Shown: positions 21,779-30,807 of the stretch, piece after piece | Position numbering within the stretch: position 1 is the stretch's first letter | Layout of the letters: each line of letters opens with the position of its first letter | Position numbers and translations under genes: made by a program | Source of the DNA: Mitosporidium daphniae | Lineage: Eukaryota > Microsporidia | Direction of reading: 5' to 3' | Length of the DNA: 64,000 nucleotides | Assembly (NCBI RefSeq): GCF_000760515.2 | Contig: NW_013546656.1 | Location: 1-64,000 of the forward strand | Notes under the pieces: model-generated | Databases searched by the model: none | The model's input: only the letters and a program-made list of their open reading frames with translations | What the model was told of the DNA's origin: nothing

Positions 21779-23617
21779 ATGCAGGCCGCCTTTTTTGACT
21801 TTCAACAGGCCTCAGGCCACCAACTGGCTTCGTTTTACGATCCATTTTCTGTTTCTAAGGTTCCTGCTGAGATCTCAAAATGTCTGTTAGAGCTTGAATC
21901 CGGATTTGTAAGCCCCATGCTCGCTAATGGATAATTAGGGGCTGGCAAATGCCACATGCGAGGCCATTCTTCAGGCCATTCCCCCGGTGTTGCAAATATT
22001 TTCCTCATCAACGTATGCTCCTGAAGGTTCAGATCCCAGCTCTTATAAGGAATTTATTCTCATCTATACAATGTGGTATGTTCATGTCAAGTTTTTCTAC
22101 CAATCGCCCCTTTATCGATTGATATCGGAAGCATCGCTTTTATCGGCTTCTGAATGGAGTGCCAAGTATGGGCAATTTCTTAGCCCCGCAAACAAGGCGT
22201 TGGCTTCCGGATCTCTTCTGCTGATTGTGCGAGTCCTGCTTGACTCGCTTTCCACCATTCTTAAGCGCTTGGCTTCGGGCTCTGAAAATTCCAATTTATA
22301 TGCTCAAATAAAGTCCCTCTCAAGAACCATTCAAGTTGCCCTACGAAGGGTAAGTTTCATTTTGCTGTCAATTCTAGCTGAACCGTTTGGAAACAACTTC
22401 AAGCGACAACTTGCTCGCGTATTTCAACTATCTTCAAGGCACATATCCAATGCCAAGCGTCGATTCCGTGGGCACCGAGGACTCTGACGACAATTTGTGC
22501 TCCTTGGAAAGTGCTTCGCAAAGGCTATATGAAATTGAGGCCCATTTACTGAGGGAGTATTGTAAATTATTGTCTAAAATTTTCTCCATCACCATCAATG
22601 ACCGCTCCCTTGTTTCCTCCGAGAAGCAGTCTGTAACCCTATTCTCTGGCGCTGCGCTATTGGAATTTTACGCAAAGGTGTGGCTCTCCATTTTTTGATT
22701 TCTTTACCTTCATAGCTTTCTCGTACTCGTATGTGTACACCTGTCTTCAGATCGATCGAGAATTCATCTTCAACCAATCTCAATGACTTTCCCACGAAGG
22801 ATCGCGTGTACTGGTACTTTAATCGAGCTAGGCTTTTCATTGTGGAGGCCAATTATTTTCGCGCCAAGGAGAATCTAGCCAATGCATTCCACTTGCTGGC
22901 TCCCCAGTTTTCATTTAAAATGGCCAATTCGTCGAGATTTCGAAATTTCTTAAAAATCACCTGCCTTTTACTCCCTCTCGAGTATTTTTACTCAAATAAG
23001 GTGCTATCTCCGGCAATCTTATCTCAAATTGCCGCATGCAGTGGTTCCAACTCGACTTGCTTCTCCACGATTCGATCGGTTAATGCCTTTCTCTCACTAA
23101 AAGACTGCTTCTTGAAATTGTTTTCTTCCATCAAGAATGGAGACATCATCTCATTCTCGGTGTTTCTTAGCCAATACGAGTCTGTTTTACAATCCAGACA
23201 TCTGTATCAGCTTTTTGTTTTCCTGTTCAAGCCTATGCTTCTTGCAAATTTCACAAAGAAAATGTAACACCATCGCCACTTTCCCTTTTACTTTGTAGAT
23301 ATTTATTTACGCGAAGAGAGGACCCTCCGGAAAATAGGCTTCCCATTTCACACATCCTTACTGCGATCGCGATGATCCAAAAGGACCTTTCCAGATGTTC
23401 AGATTGCGCAAAATCCGTTGCATGGACGATTTTCCCATTTCTCGATACCACGAGGCCGCACTGTCTTAATTTCGAAGTCGAAGCGCTCATTTCAATGCTA
23501 ATATCCAACGGGCTCATCAAGGGCTATCTTCACCATGAAAAGAGGGTTTTGGTCCTCAGCAAGGTCAATCCTTTCCCGCCATCTTCATCTTCCTCTTACA
23601 TGATGCACTCACAATGA
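21779..23617 (+). CDS. PCID2: PCID2/Thp1, TREX-2 PCI-domain subunit
   Basis: mRNA-export factor of the TREX-2 complex at the nuclear pore. Exons 21779-21907, 21939-22349, 22378-22677, 22716-23263 and 23299-23617 give 568 residues; introns 31, 28, 38 and 35 nt. N-terminal helical repeats lead to the PCI domain: KDRVYWYFNRARLFIVEANY, ENLANAFHLLAPQ, FLKITCLLLPLEYFYSN, and the winged helix FEVEALISMLISNGLIKGYL followed by KRVLVLSKVNPFPP. The last piece matches the PCID2 C-terminus (GYI...VVSKQNPFPPL) almost word for word, distinguishing it from proteasome and COP9 PCI proteins. The third intron has a GTGTGG donor. ATG 21779 is the first in frame. Confidence 0.88.
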
Positions 23618-23766
23618 GAAACAGCGGCAAAATAAAAGTGCTTCAAATGCCCAACTATGCTCTCAATAGCCAGCCAATTGAGAGCAGGCAGAAAAGCTCA
23701 CGCGTGTACACCATACTGTGCACCATTACATACTGTGATGCCTCCTAATAATTTACTGCAAATAAT

Positions 23767-24864
23767 TTATGTCGAACGATGTGCAATGTTCCTAAACCCG
23801 ATCCCAATGCACGTGGCCAAAACGCTTCCGTTGTCTTGATCCTCCTTGAGCCTGAAAGAAATGCCAAAAAAGAGATACAATTGTTTCAGAAACTCGACCG
23901 AAAATGGAGTTAGCGGCCCCAAGCGAATCGAAGACGCATCTTCAGAGGAAAGCGTTGCAAGAAGCAGTATGAACCATTGCCTGGATGAATCACCCCACCC
24001 AATAGTCGCAGTCCTTGAGAGAAAGGTAGCTGTTACCCTATTTGCAAGGTCCTCTGGGATTTCTCCCGGATTGGCCACACCCTCTGCAACGATCAGAGAA
24101 TTTGATGTAGACTCGCCCACAATTGTCAGCGAATAGCCTGGCGATGATCCTGCCTCGGATCCCTTCCTCGCATCTGAATATATCAGAGCATCTGGAAGCA
24201 GCTTGCAAAGCGTCATTTTTGACGAATCAATCACCCTTGCCACAATGGAGGGAGAAAGCTTCGCACAAGAGGCAATCCCTCGAACCTTCTTAACCAATCC
24301 AATATCAATGAGCTGCTGGGGCTCAAAGGCCCTCGGCAAAAGCGGCGATGTAAAAAGAATTTGACCGCCACCGTTTGGAGAGTATCCCCGCTTCTGGATT
24401 TTGATATCTAAAGTGGACTCCTTGACGCCCCAGGCCCTGAGGATGCCAAAATTGACCATTTTTATGGAGTCTACTGATGGGGCTTCTGGCGAAGATTGGG
24501 TAATCCCAGTGAGAGTGAGGGATGTTCGCGATTTTGCAAACAGGCAAAGGGGGACCAGCATTTCAAGAAAGTATCCGATTGGGCGTTCCACACCGCAATC
24601 AAAATTTAAGGATCCTCCAATGATGATGCCGGGAACAATTTTCACCGATGTGCCTGACTCGTTGATTTCTATGCTAGTACCGTCTGTAAGCTGAGAAACG
24701 GCTCTAAGAAAATGGATTTCATATTCTCGAAGCCCTATTCCGTCTGAACCAATATTTGACCTGATATCTTCGATCTGAATGGGGCGAGAAGATAGGAAAG
24801 AAAGTAGAACACGCGACCGAAATGCTGCCGCGCCCTTCAAGAATAGAACCTCGCCCTTTTTCAT
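23767..24864 (-). CDS. RCL1: RCL1, 18S rRNA processing factor (cyclase-like)
   Basis: Single-exon, 365 residues, full length for the family. RNA 3'-terminal phosphate cyclase fold with the RCL1-specific start (FLKGAAAFRSRVLLSFLSSR), GSDGIGLREYEIHFLRAVSQ, the FDCGVERPIGYFLEMLVPL block, and KIQKRGYSPNGGGQILFTSP. It lacks the catalytic His-containing C-terminal motif of true cyclases, as expected for RCL1, which works in the SSU processome with Bms1 in the nucleolus. Preceded by a long A/T-rich stretch (24865-24910). Confidence 0.92.
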   Translation of the reverse strand: MKKGEVLFLKGAAAFRSRVLLSFLSSRPIQIEDIRSNIGSDGIGLREYEIHFLRAVSQLTDGTSIEINESGTSVKIVPGIIIGGSLNFDCGVERPIGYFLEMLVPLCLFAKSRTSLTLTGITQSSPEAPSVDSIKMVNFGILRAWGVKESTLDIKIQKRGYSPNGGGQILFTSPLLPRAFEPQQLIDIGLVKKVRGIASCAKLSPSIVARVIDSSKMTLCKLLPDALIYSDARKGSEAGSSPGYSLTIVGESTSNSLIVAEGVANPGEIPEDLANRVTATFLSRTATIGWGDSSRQWFILLLATLSSEDASSIRLGPLTPFSVEFLKQLYLFFGISFRLKEDQDNGSVLATCIGIGFRNIAHRST

Positions 24865-25048
24865 AAAGATTTATTTATTAAATTTTGTGCCCAAATTTTA
24901 ATATTTGAATGCCCAAAATTCTGGGAAAGATCTCGAGTTGTCAATTATAGGACAGTCTACAAAATACGAACTCCAACCTTAAATGATGGAGCCGAGTCAA
25001 AACAGGACAAGCTATGGAGCCGAGTCAAAACAGGATAATTTATTCGCG

Positions 25049-26207
25049 CTAATTCATCTTGCGAATCAAGTCATTGATAAACTCCTCGCGGTTACCGGTG
25101 TCTCCTCCAATGATGAAATGCTTGAATTTGCGAGCACGGAAGCCGCCATTTGGGGAGGAAAGCTTGAATGGGCAAATGAATTGGTTGGCAGCCTTGAAAG
25201 CAGGGCCGACGGTGAAGATTTCGTGGATAAGATCTTCAATGCAAACAATCCCAAGATGGCCGAGAGCTGCTTCAATCAGCTTGTTATCTGTGAGAGCAAC
25301 ACGTTGCTTATCAATGCGGCCATGACCGCGCTTATAAATCAGTTCCTTGACAGACTTCAGGTTGGGATTGCCATAGGCAATATATGGCTCAACCAAGTGG
25401 AGCATTTTCTTGGTCGCTGCCGTAAGGCGTACGAAAACCCCATTGTTGATTTGGATGAGGCGGAGGAGCTGCAGGATCTTGCGAGGCTTTGGCGAAAGCT
25501 TGTTAATACTACAAAATGAGAAAATGCCAACATGGTAGCGAGAAAGCAATGAAAATTCATATTCAGTCCCGAAAGATGGTTAACGATCACAGCACGTAAA
25601 AAACACTAGTGGATCAATGGGATCATCATAATATGTGCACAAAAATCTGGAAATCATATTACCCTTTGATGCGGACAACAAAGGCGAGCTGAGACTCTGC
25701 GGGAACATATATCTTACCAGAAGCTTTGCTTTCGCGCTTCATGGTAATAGCCTCACGTTCTTTGGCAATATATTCCTTAGCATAATCCTCGGCACGCTTA
25801 AACGCCACTTTTTTCATGGTCCTGTTTTTTTTGAGCTGCGCTGCACGATTGGCTAGGCGCATAGCGGCGTGATTTTCAACGATTCTCCTTTTTTTCAAAA
25901 TCGACTCGGGAACCGAAGCATTTCTAAAAGGTAAATGGCATTAAAATGGTAAATAAATGCATGAATGCATTTGACCAATAAAGCCAAATCTATTTGATCA
26001 GAGTGTGATTAAACACTTCCGACAAATCCGTTATCAAGAGATAACGAGAATATGCCAACAGCAATGCTGCTGGGATATCTATTTAAGAGAATAGCGTGCT
26101 AGGCTAATCCTCCAATTCCATATACACCGACGTATATGAGCTAGGCTGATGGTGTCAGATGGATGAAATCACTGAACATACTTGGTTAGCGATAAAACGG
26201 AAGTCAT
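25049..26207 (-). CDS. RPL7: Ribosomal protein L7 (uL30) with two long introns
   Basis: Exons 26207-26182, 25923-25663 and 25508-25049 give 248 residues. The N-terminal extension ([20 protein letters not shown]) and [20 protein letters not shown] precede [20 protein letters not shown], the L30 signature, completed across the second intron, and the C-terminal [20 protein letters not shown] block. The first exon is only 26 nt (MTSVLSLTK) and lies beside an A/T-rich promoter block. The introns are 258 and 154 nt, five to ten times the local norm. The second holds a C/D snoRNA, and the first contains several perfect hairpins. The exon-1 assignment is inferred from frame, donor GTATGT and context. 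Confidence 0.9.
25558..25635 (-). ncRNA. C/D box snoRNA in RPL7 intron 2 (snR39/snR39b-like)
   Basis: On the minus strand: CATAT, box C ATGATGA (25629-25623), an internal region, guide ACCATCTTTCGGG, box D CTGA (25566-25563), then ATATG, which pairs with CATAT as a 5-bp terminal stem. The guide is a 13-nt perfect complement of CCCGAAAGATGGT, a universally conserved LSU rRNA segment. By the box D+5 rule the target is the G of CCCG, corresponding as I recall to yeast 25S Gm805 (snR39b), next to Am807 (snR39/snR59). Yeast snR39 and snR59 lie in RPL7A/B introns, so host and target site are both shared. A weak C' (TGTGATC) is present. Confidence 0.88.
25924..26181 (-). ncRNA. Candidate structured RNA in the 258-nt RPL7 intron 1
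   Basis: The intron carries perfect hairpins: CATATAC/GTATATG with a 6-nt loop (26119-26138), CGTTATC/GATAACG with a 4-nt loop (26029-26046), and CCAACAGC/GCTGCTGG with one mismatch (26055-26073). A repeated GCTAGGCT(A/G)AT word flanks the first. Length and structure suggest a second intronic snoRNA, perhaps H/ACA, but I find no clean ANANNA hinge or terminal ACA. Confidence 0.4.
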
Positions 26208-26240
26208 TTGGAATAAAAAAATTTATTAAAAATTAAACTT
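26208..26240 (-). promoter_or_regulatory. A/T-rich start-proximal block of RPL7
   Basis: Immediately upstream of the RPL7 ATG lies an almost pure A/T run containing AAATTTATTAAAAATTAAA on the + strand. It helps fix the start at 26207 rather than inside the second exon. Resembles the AAATTT-like element seen before other genes here. Confidence 0.5.
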
Positions 26241-26321
26241 TAATGCTCTTTCCAAGTTACCCTAGTTCCCTGGGCTAAAATTAGGGGTATGATTTTGGGT
26301 AGCGTTTTTAATACCTACCAG

Positions 26322-27556
26322 TTAAAAGACAATCCCTACATTTTCCGCCTCAAATCGTCTAGAATATTTTACAAAAAATGTTTGCTCTGAATTTGCATCA
26401 GAAGATATTTCGTCAATTTGACCGTATTTGCCAAAAACACTCCTGACAAAATCGATGTCTGTTGATGAAGACATTTGAACGTGGAGCGTTCTCGGGCGAT
26501 TATCGATATTCTGAGGTCTTGAGATTTTGTTTGCCGGTGTCAGCGTGTCTTTATGCTCAAAGGCTGGCCTACAAGGCTGGGACGCCGAGAGTAACGGTCG
26601 TAAATTATCTTGAACCGAGCGAAGAGACTGAAAAAGAGCTTTGCGCTCTTCCTCGGAAATGTCAAATTTTGGGTCTTCCAATTTTTTAATTATGTCCTTC
26701 TGCTTTTGAATGAGAGAGTCTATGGCTTGCTCTCTGCTTTCACGAAGAGGTGGGTTCAATTTAATAGAAGGGTCGCCCATTATAGCGTCAGTTGATTTAG
26801 AAGCCATCCGGGCATCCGCCTCTTGTTGAAAAGTTACAATGGCCGAGTTTCGCTCTCCCCCATTAAATTGAATTTTTACCCGCTCAACATGTCCAAACGC
26901 GGCAAAAAAGGCTTCTATTTTTTCGGCCGTAAATAAAGAAGGAACGTTTGAAATAAATAGTTGTCTGCCTTTGATGTTCTTTCCAACTGAAGTCGGATCT
27001 TTGCATCTCGTCATATGCGTAGGCTTATATGTCGTAAAGTCCTCTTGGTCATGTTCCCGCGAATCATTTCGATATTTGGACGAAAACGGATGGCTATTGA
27101 GATTCCGTCTTTTCCATCTATAATCAATTGGGGCCAGAATGCTTGAGGTGCGATGTGGAGGCCTGGGAAAGGAGCTTTCCCGTTCAGGAGAAATTGAGCG
27201 TGATCTAGCTGACAAGAGGCTACGATTGTGCGGAGACATATTTTCCGGGAAAGACATGGTCTTGCAAAGAAAATCAAATAAACCCTGCACAAATGGCTTC
27301 GTGTCTATCAATAATGAGAAATAAAATTGTCCCATCATACGCTTATGGAGAAAGTCATCAAGCTTTATCAGGCAAATAGACTTCAGCTCGTCAATAGGCT
27401 TGTCATGCTTTAGCAGGGCAAATATGTATTCAGAAAGTATCTCCGAATCTGCGTCAAACCTAAATCACAAGTAACATCCAATGCAACTTACAAGACAGGA
27501 AGACGGCTGTTCAAATACCGCTGAAGTGAGCCAAGCGAGTCCTGGTCAAACTTCAT
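26322..27556 (-). CDS. RBM26/RBM27-like RNA-binding protein
   Basis: Exons 27556-27492, 27459-27341 and 27304-26322 give 388 residues (introns 32 and 36 nt). The N-terminal PWI-like helical domain (LQRYLNSRLPVLFDADSEIL, SEYIFALLKHDKPIDELKSI, LDDFLHKHTKPFVQGLFDFL) is that of RBM26/27. A basic RS-like linker follows, then RRM1 (RQLFISNVPSLFTAEKIEAF), a coiled region, and RRM2 (RTLHVQMSSSTDIDFVRSVF). The CCCH zinc finger found between PWI and RRM in animals is missing. The 36-nt second intron is a multiple of three and lacks a stop, so retention would insert 12 residues without breaking the frame. RBM26/27 act with the exosome-targeting PAXT machinery. Confidence 0.8.
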
Positions 27557-27584
27557 TAGTTAAATTTTAAATTAAAATTAAAAG
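27557..27584 (-). promoter_or_regulatory. AAATTT-like block before the RBM26/27-like gene
   Basis: The 28 bp directly upstream of the ATG are all A/T apart from a few bases, with TTTTAATTTTAATTTAAAAT on the minus strand ending 4 nt before the start codon. One of the clearest examples of the element in this window. Confidence 0.55.
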
Positions 27585-27750
27585 CTGAAAAATTATTGCA
27601 CTCATTAAATTTAGCAGGCTTGCTATTATAGCCTTTGGAATGTTGCAATTGTAAAATAGCAACCATGCTCATGCTCTACACGGACACACAATTTGGTTTT
27701 GAATTAAAATTTCCATTTCTCGATTAATTTTATTGCTTTCAAATCCCACA

Positions 27751-28512
27751 ATGAATGCTGCTGAATTGAGATCCACCAGTTCCCAGAACTCACTCCCTAC
27801 GGTCTCCGCCGACCCCTCAAAGACAGGATTGTTTAATTTGGACCCGGACACATCTCTTCAACTTCAAGGTTCCGATTTGGTTCATTTTTCTAGAATGCTC
27901 GGACAAAATTTTTCAAGAGTCCTTTAAAATATTCAATCCAAGCCCCATCAATACAGTTGCCTTCAAAATCAAGACAACGACACCAAAATACTATTGTGTA
28001 AGTCCGAACGTCGGAGTTGTCCCTCCCAAAGATTATGTCACCATAAAAGGTATCTTTTCTTTGTTGATGATCAAAAGTTTTGTTGCAGCCAAGAAAAGAC
28101 AAGTTCCTGATCATTGGACATCCGCTTTCTCCCTCAGAGATGCTTGAATTTTCGGAACAAGAACTTCATTCTACGCAATACGTAAGTAGATATCGGTTAC
28201 TCTCGTTTAGTGGTGTGAGCTAGAAGAAAAGAAGAAGGATTCTCTTGTAGAAAAAAAGCTGAAATGTCTCTTTAGTGTTGAACCGATTGCTGAATATGTA
28301 AAAATTCCGTTATTGATCTCGTGTTTTAGGAGAAGAGGCAATTTTCGTCGAACAATCAATATGGCTCATGTGTCCTTACGTCCGGAATCGTTCCTAGAGA
28401 AGTTGCAGACCAGTTGCCATTTTTGCGATCACATGATTCCATGATGTTTCCACCGGCTCTTGTTGGAATAATTATTTTGCTCACCATCCTGGCGACGTTA
28501 CTCTCTTGCTAA
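27751..28512 (+). CDS. VAP/Scs2, MSP-domain ER tail-anchored protein
   Basis: Exons 27751-27868, 27894-28049, 28078-28181, 28211-28297 and 28330-28512 give 215 residues (introns 25, 28, 29, 32 nt). The MSP domain reads LDPDTSLQLQ, FNPSPINTVAFKIKTTTPKY, YCVSPNVGVVPPKDYVTIKV and LLQP, with the FFAT-contacting K(V)KTT.P..Y pattern intact. A Glu/Lys-rich linker and one C-terminal helix (ALVGIIILLTILATLLSC) give the VAP topology: an ER membrane anchor binding FFAT-motif lipid-transfer proteins. Intron 1 has a GTTCCG donor. An alternative acceptor for intron 2 lies at 28086. The stop overlaps an ATG of the next frame (TAATG). Confidence 0.9.
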
Positions 28513-28550
28513 TGAAGGCCATGGTCAATAAACTACAAATAATTAATTTA

Positions 28551-30211
28551 ATGCTTGTCGGCAGGCGCGTAGTGGTCACCGGACTGGGCACCATCAATCC
28601 TTTAGGCTGCTCCGTGGACGAGTCATGGCGACGGCTTATTTGTGCCCATTCGGGAATAACTTCAGTCTTCACCTTGCCAAAGAGTGGCAAAAAATTTCCT
28701 CTTGCAAGGGTCCCAGACAAATGTGAGCCTGCCCTGGCTCTAAAGGCCAATGCAAAATATCCACGATGGATCAGATTGGCCACGATTGCAGCAAAAGAGG
28801 CTATAGAGAGCTCTAATATCCTTGCAAGTAACATCAGCATGGAAAGAATTGTGGGGTGCCCATGTTTTCTTAGAGATTAGGGATGCTCGCTAGGCACTGG
28901 GCTGGGATCAATTGAAGATATTGGCCAATCAACGGGGATTCTCCATGACCAGGGTCCCCGAAGAATCTCCCCACGATTTATCACATCAATTCTGGCAAAT
29001 ACAGCGGCCGCTCTTGTATCTACAGGCTTTGGATTCAAGGTCAGTTGGTGTAGCGATTGCTCGTCTTGTTCAACCATTGCATTCGATTCCATTTGAGCAA
29101 ATTTTTATTACAGTAGGGGCCCCTCAATGCAATCTCAAGCTCGTGCGCTACCGGTAAAGACTACCCTCGAATTAGCATGTAGGAGCATCATCCATTGTCG
29201 ATGGAATATTGATGATATCAAATATGGAGGCAGATGTGATGGTAGTTGGTGCCTCGGAAGCCCCGATCAATCCGTTAATAGTAGCTGGGTTTAACCAGTA
29301 TATGCCAGCTAGCCATGCTGATATCATAGGATCAGAGCGTTGGCTGAAATTGCCGGGGAGAGGCCTATCGAGTCATATTCACGACCTTTTGATAAAGCAC
29401 GAACGGGGTTTGTTCTCGGGGAGGGTGCGGCTGTTTTGATTCTCGAGGAGCTGGAACACGCCAAACGAAGAGGAGCAGCCATTCTGGCAGAAATAACAGG
29501 CTTTGGTGTGAACAGTACGTTCCTATGCTATCAAATTCCATAGATGACTGCTATCACTTGACAGCGCCAGATCCGGAGGGCCAAGGGGCCATTTCCTGCA
29601 TGAAAAAAGCGCTTTTTCGTGCAGGGATTGCCCCTTCAGAGCTGGGATATTTGAATGCACATGCTACTTCCACGCCAATTGGTATGATTTGGCATGTTAT
29701 TGTAGGCGACAAAATTGAGGGAAACGCAATATTCAAGCTTTTCGATCAGAAAAATCAAACAAAGACCCCGCTTTTGAAAAGATCGGAATCTGCAGGAAAA
29801 GAACTTTTCGTGAAAGGGCAGACATCATCGGATGATAGAAATTATTTGGCATCCAGAAGGGGCCTTGATATTGAAGAATGCAGACATGTAACCCCATGCA
29901 TCCCGCTTCTGGTTTCAAGCACAAAGGGAGCTACTGGCCATTTACTAGGTGCAGCCGGCGCTATGGAAGCCTTGTTCACAGTTTTGGCATTGAAACATGT
30001 AAGTACATGGATTTGACATGACAAGAACATAGCACCCCCAACCCTTAACTTGGAGCAGTATGATTTGGAAAGCATCGAAGGATCCTCGAATATAGAATAC
30101 CCTGCAAAATACGCCCTTCATATGCCTTTTGTAAAGCATCTGATGAGCAATTCCTTTGGATTTGGAGGCGTCAATATTTCGCTTCTGTTCACCAAAACTG
30201 GCCAAAAATAG
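28551..30211 (+). CDS. 3-oxoacyl-[ACP] synthase, mitochondrial (KAS II type)
   Basis: Condensing enzyme of type II (mitochondrial) fatty-acid/lipoate synthesis. Eight exons (28551-28863, 28894-29039, 29117-29153, 29183-29297, 29330-29514, 29544-29681, 29706-29998, 30026-30211) give 470 residues; introns 24-77 nt. Start [13 protein letters not shown]; active-site Cys in ISSSCATGA; then [13 protein letters not shown]; catalytic His in [12 protein letters not shown] and in [16 protein letters not shown]-terminal NSFGFGGVN. The triad is complete. Between GD and STKG lies an extra Lys/Ser-rich segment of ~50 residues absent from typical KAS. N-terminus is short; an ATG at 28512 would add 13 residues and give a better targeting peptide. 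Intron 1 has a GTTTTC donor. Confidence 0.92.
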
Positions 30212-30317
30212 AGGGCAGCATCCACAAACTTTACGTGCGCAAATAAAGGAACCCCCTTTAATTTAGGGTTGCTATCGTAAATTTTCACTTTTCAAAGTTA
30301 TCTCTCAAAGTTTTAGC

Positions 30318-30746
30318 ATGTCATCAAACGATTCCTGGCAACAATATGTTGATTCCTGTCTGCTTGAGACAAACAAGCTTTCGCAAGCTGCAATTCTTGG
30401 CCATGACGGAGCAATATGGGCATCCTCTCCAAACTTTGAACTATCCTCTGAGGAGATATCGAGCCTAATAGAGGCTTTTCGGGATGCCTCAAAAGCCCGT
30501 GAGCGCGGGCTATATATCGCCGGAGTTAGGGTAAGAGAGTTAATGTTAATATGGTTACGCATGTAGAACATTATTTTGAGGGCAGACTCCCGATCGATAT
30601 ATGGCAAAAATGGCGCTTCCGGAGCTTTGTTTGTGAAAACTGGCCAGACAATAATAGTGGCAACATATGGCTCAGAACATATCCCCGGCAATGCTACCGC
30701 AGTGGTGGAGCAACTAGCGGATTACCTGATTTCGGCTGGTTTTTAA
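30318..30746 (+). CDS. PFN: Profilin
   Basis: Actin-monomer and poly-proline binding protein. Exons 30318-30530 and 30567-30746 (36-nt intron) give 130 residues, standard for fungi. N-terminal SWQQYVDSCLLETNKLSQAA and GHDGAIWASSPNF carry the poly-Pro binding aromatic residues (W, Y). The C-terminal part has SIYGKNGASGALFVKTGQTI, IIVATYGSEHIPGNATAVVE and LADYLISAGF. The only ambiguity is the intron, whose removal restores the profilin fold exactly. Confidence 0.95.
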
Positions 30747-30807
30747 AACGTAAATGTTTAAATTTAATTTGAGTTTTAAATTTTTTTCACTTTTCATTGA
30801 TATCAAC

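Noticed and set aside
21779-23617. Proteasome Rpn3 or COP9 subunit identity for the PCI protein
   Set aside because: The C-terminal GYLHHEKRVLVLSKVNPFPP matches PCID2/Thp1.
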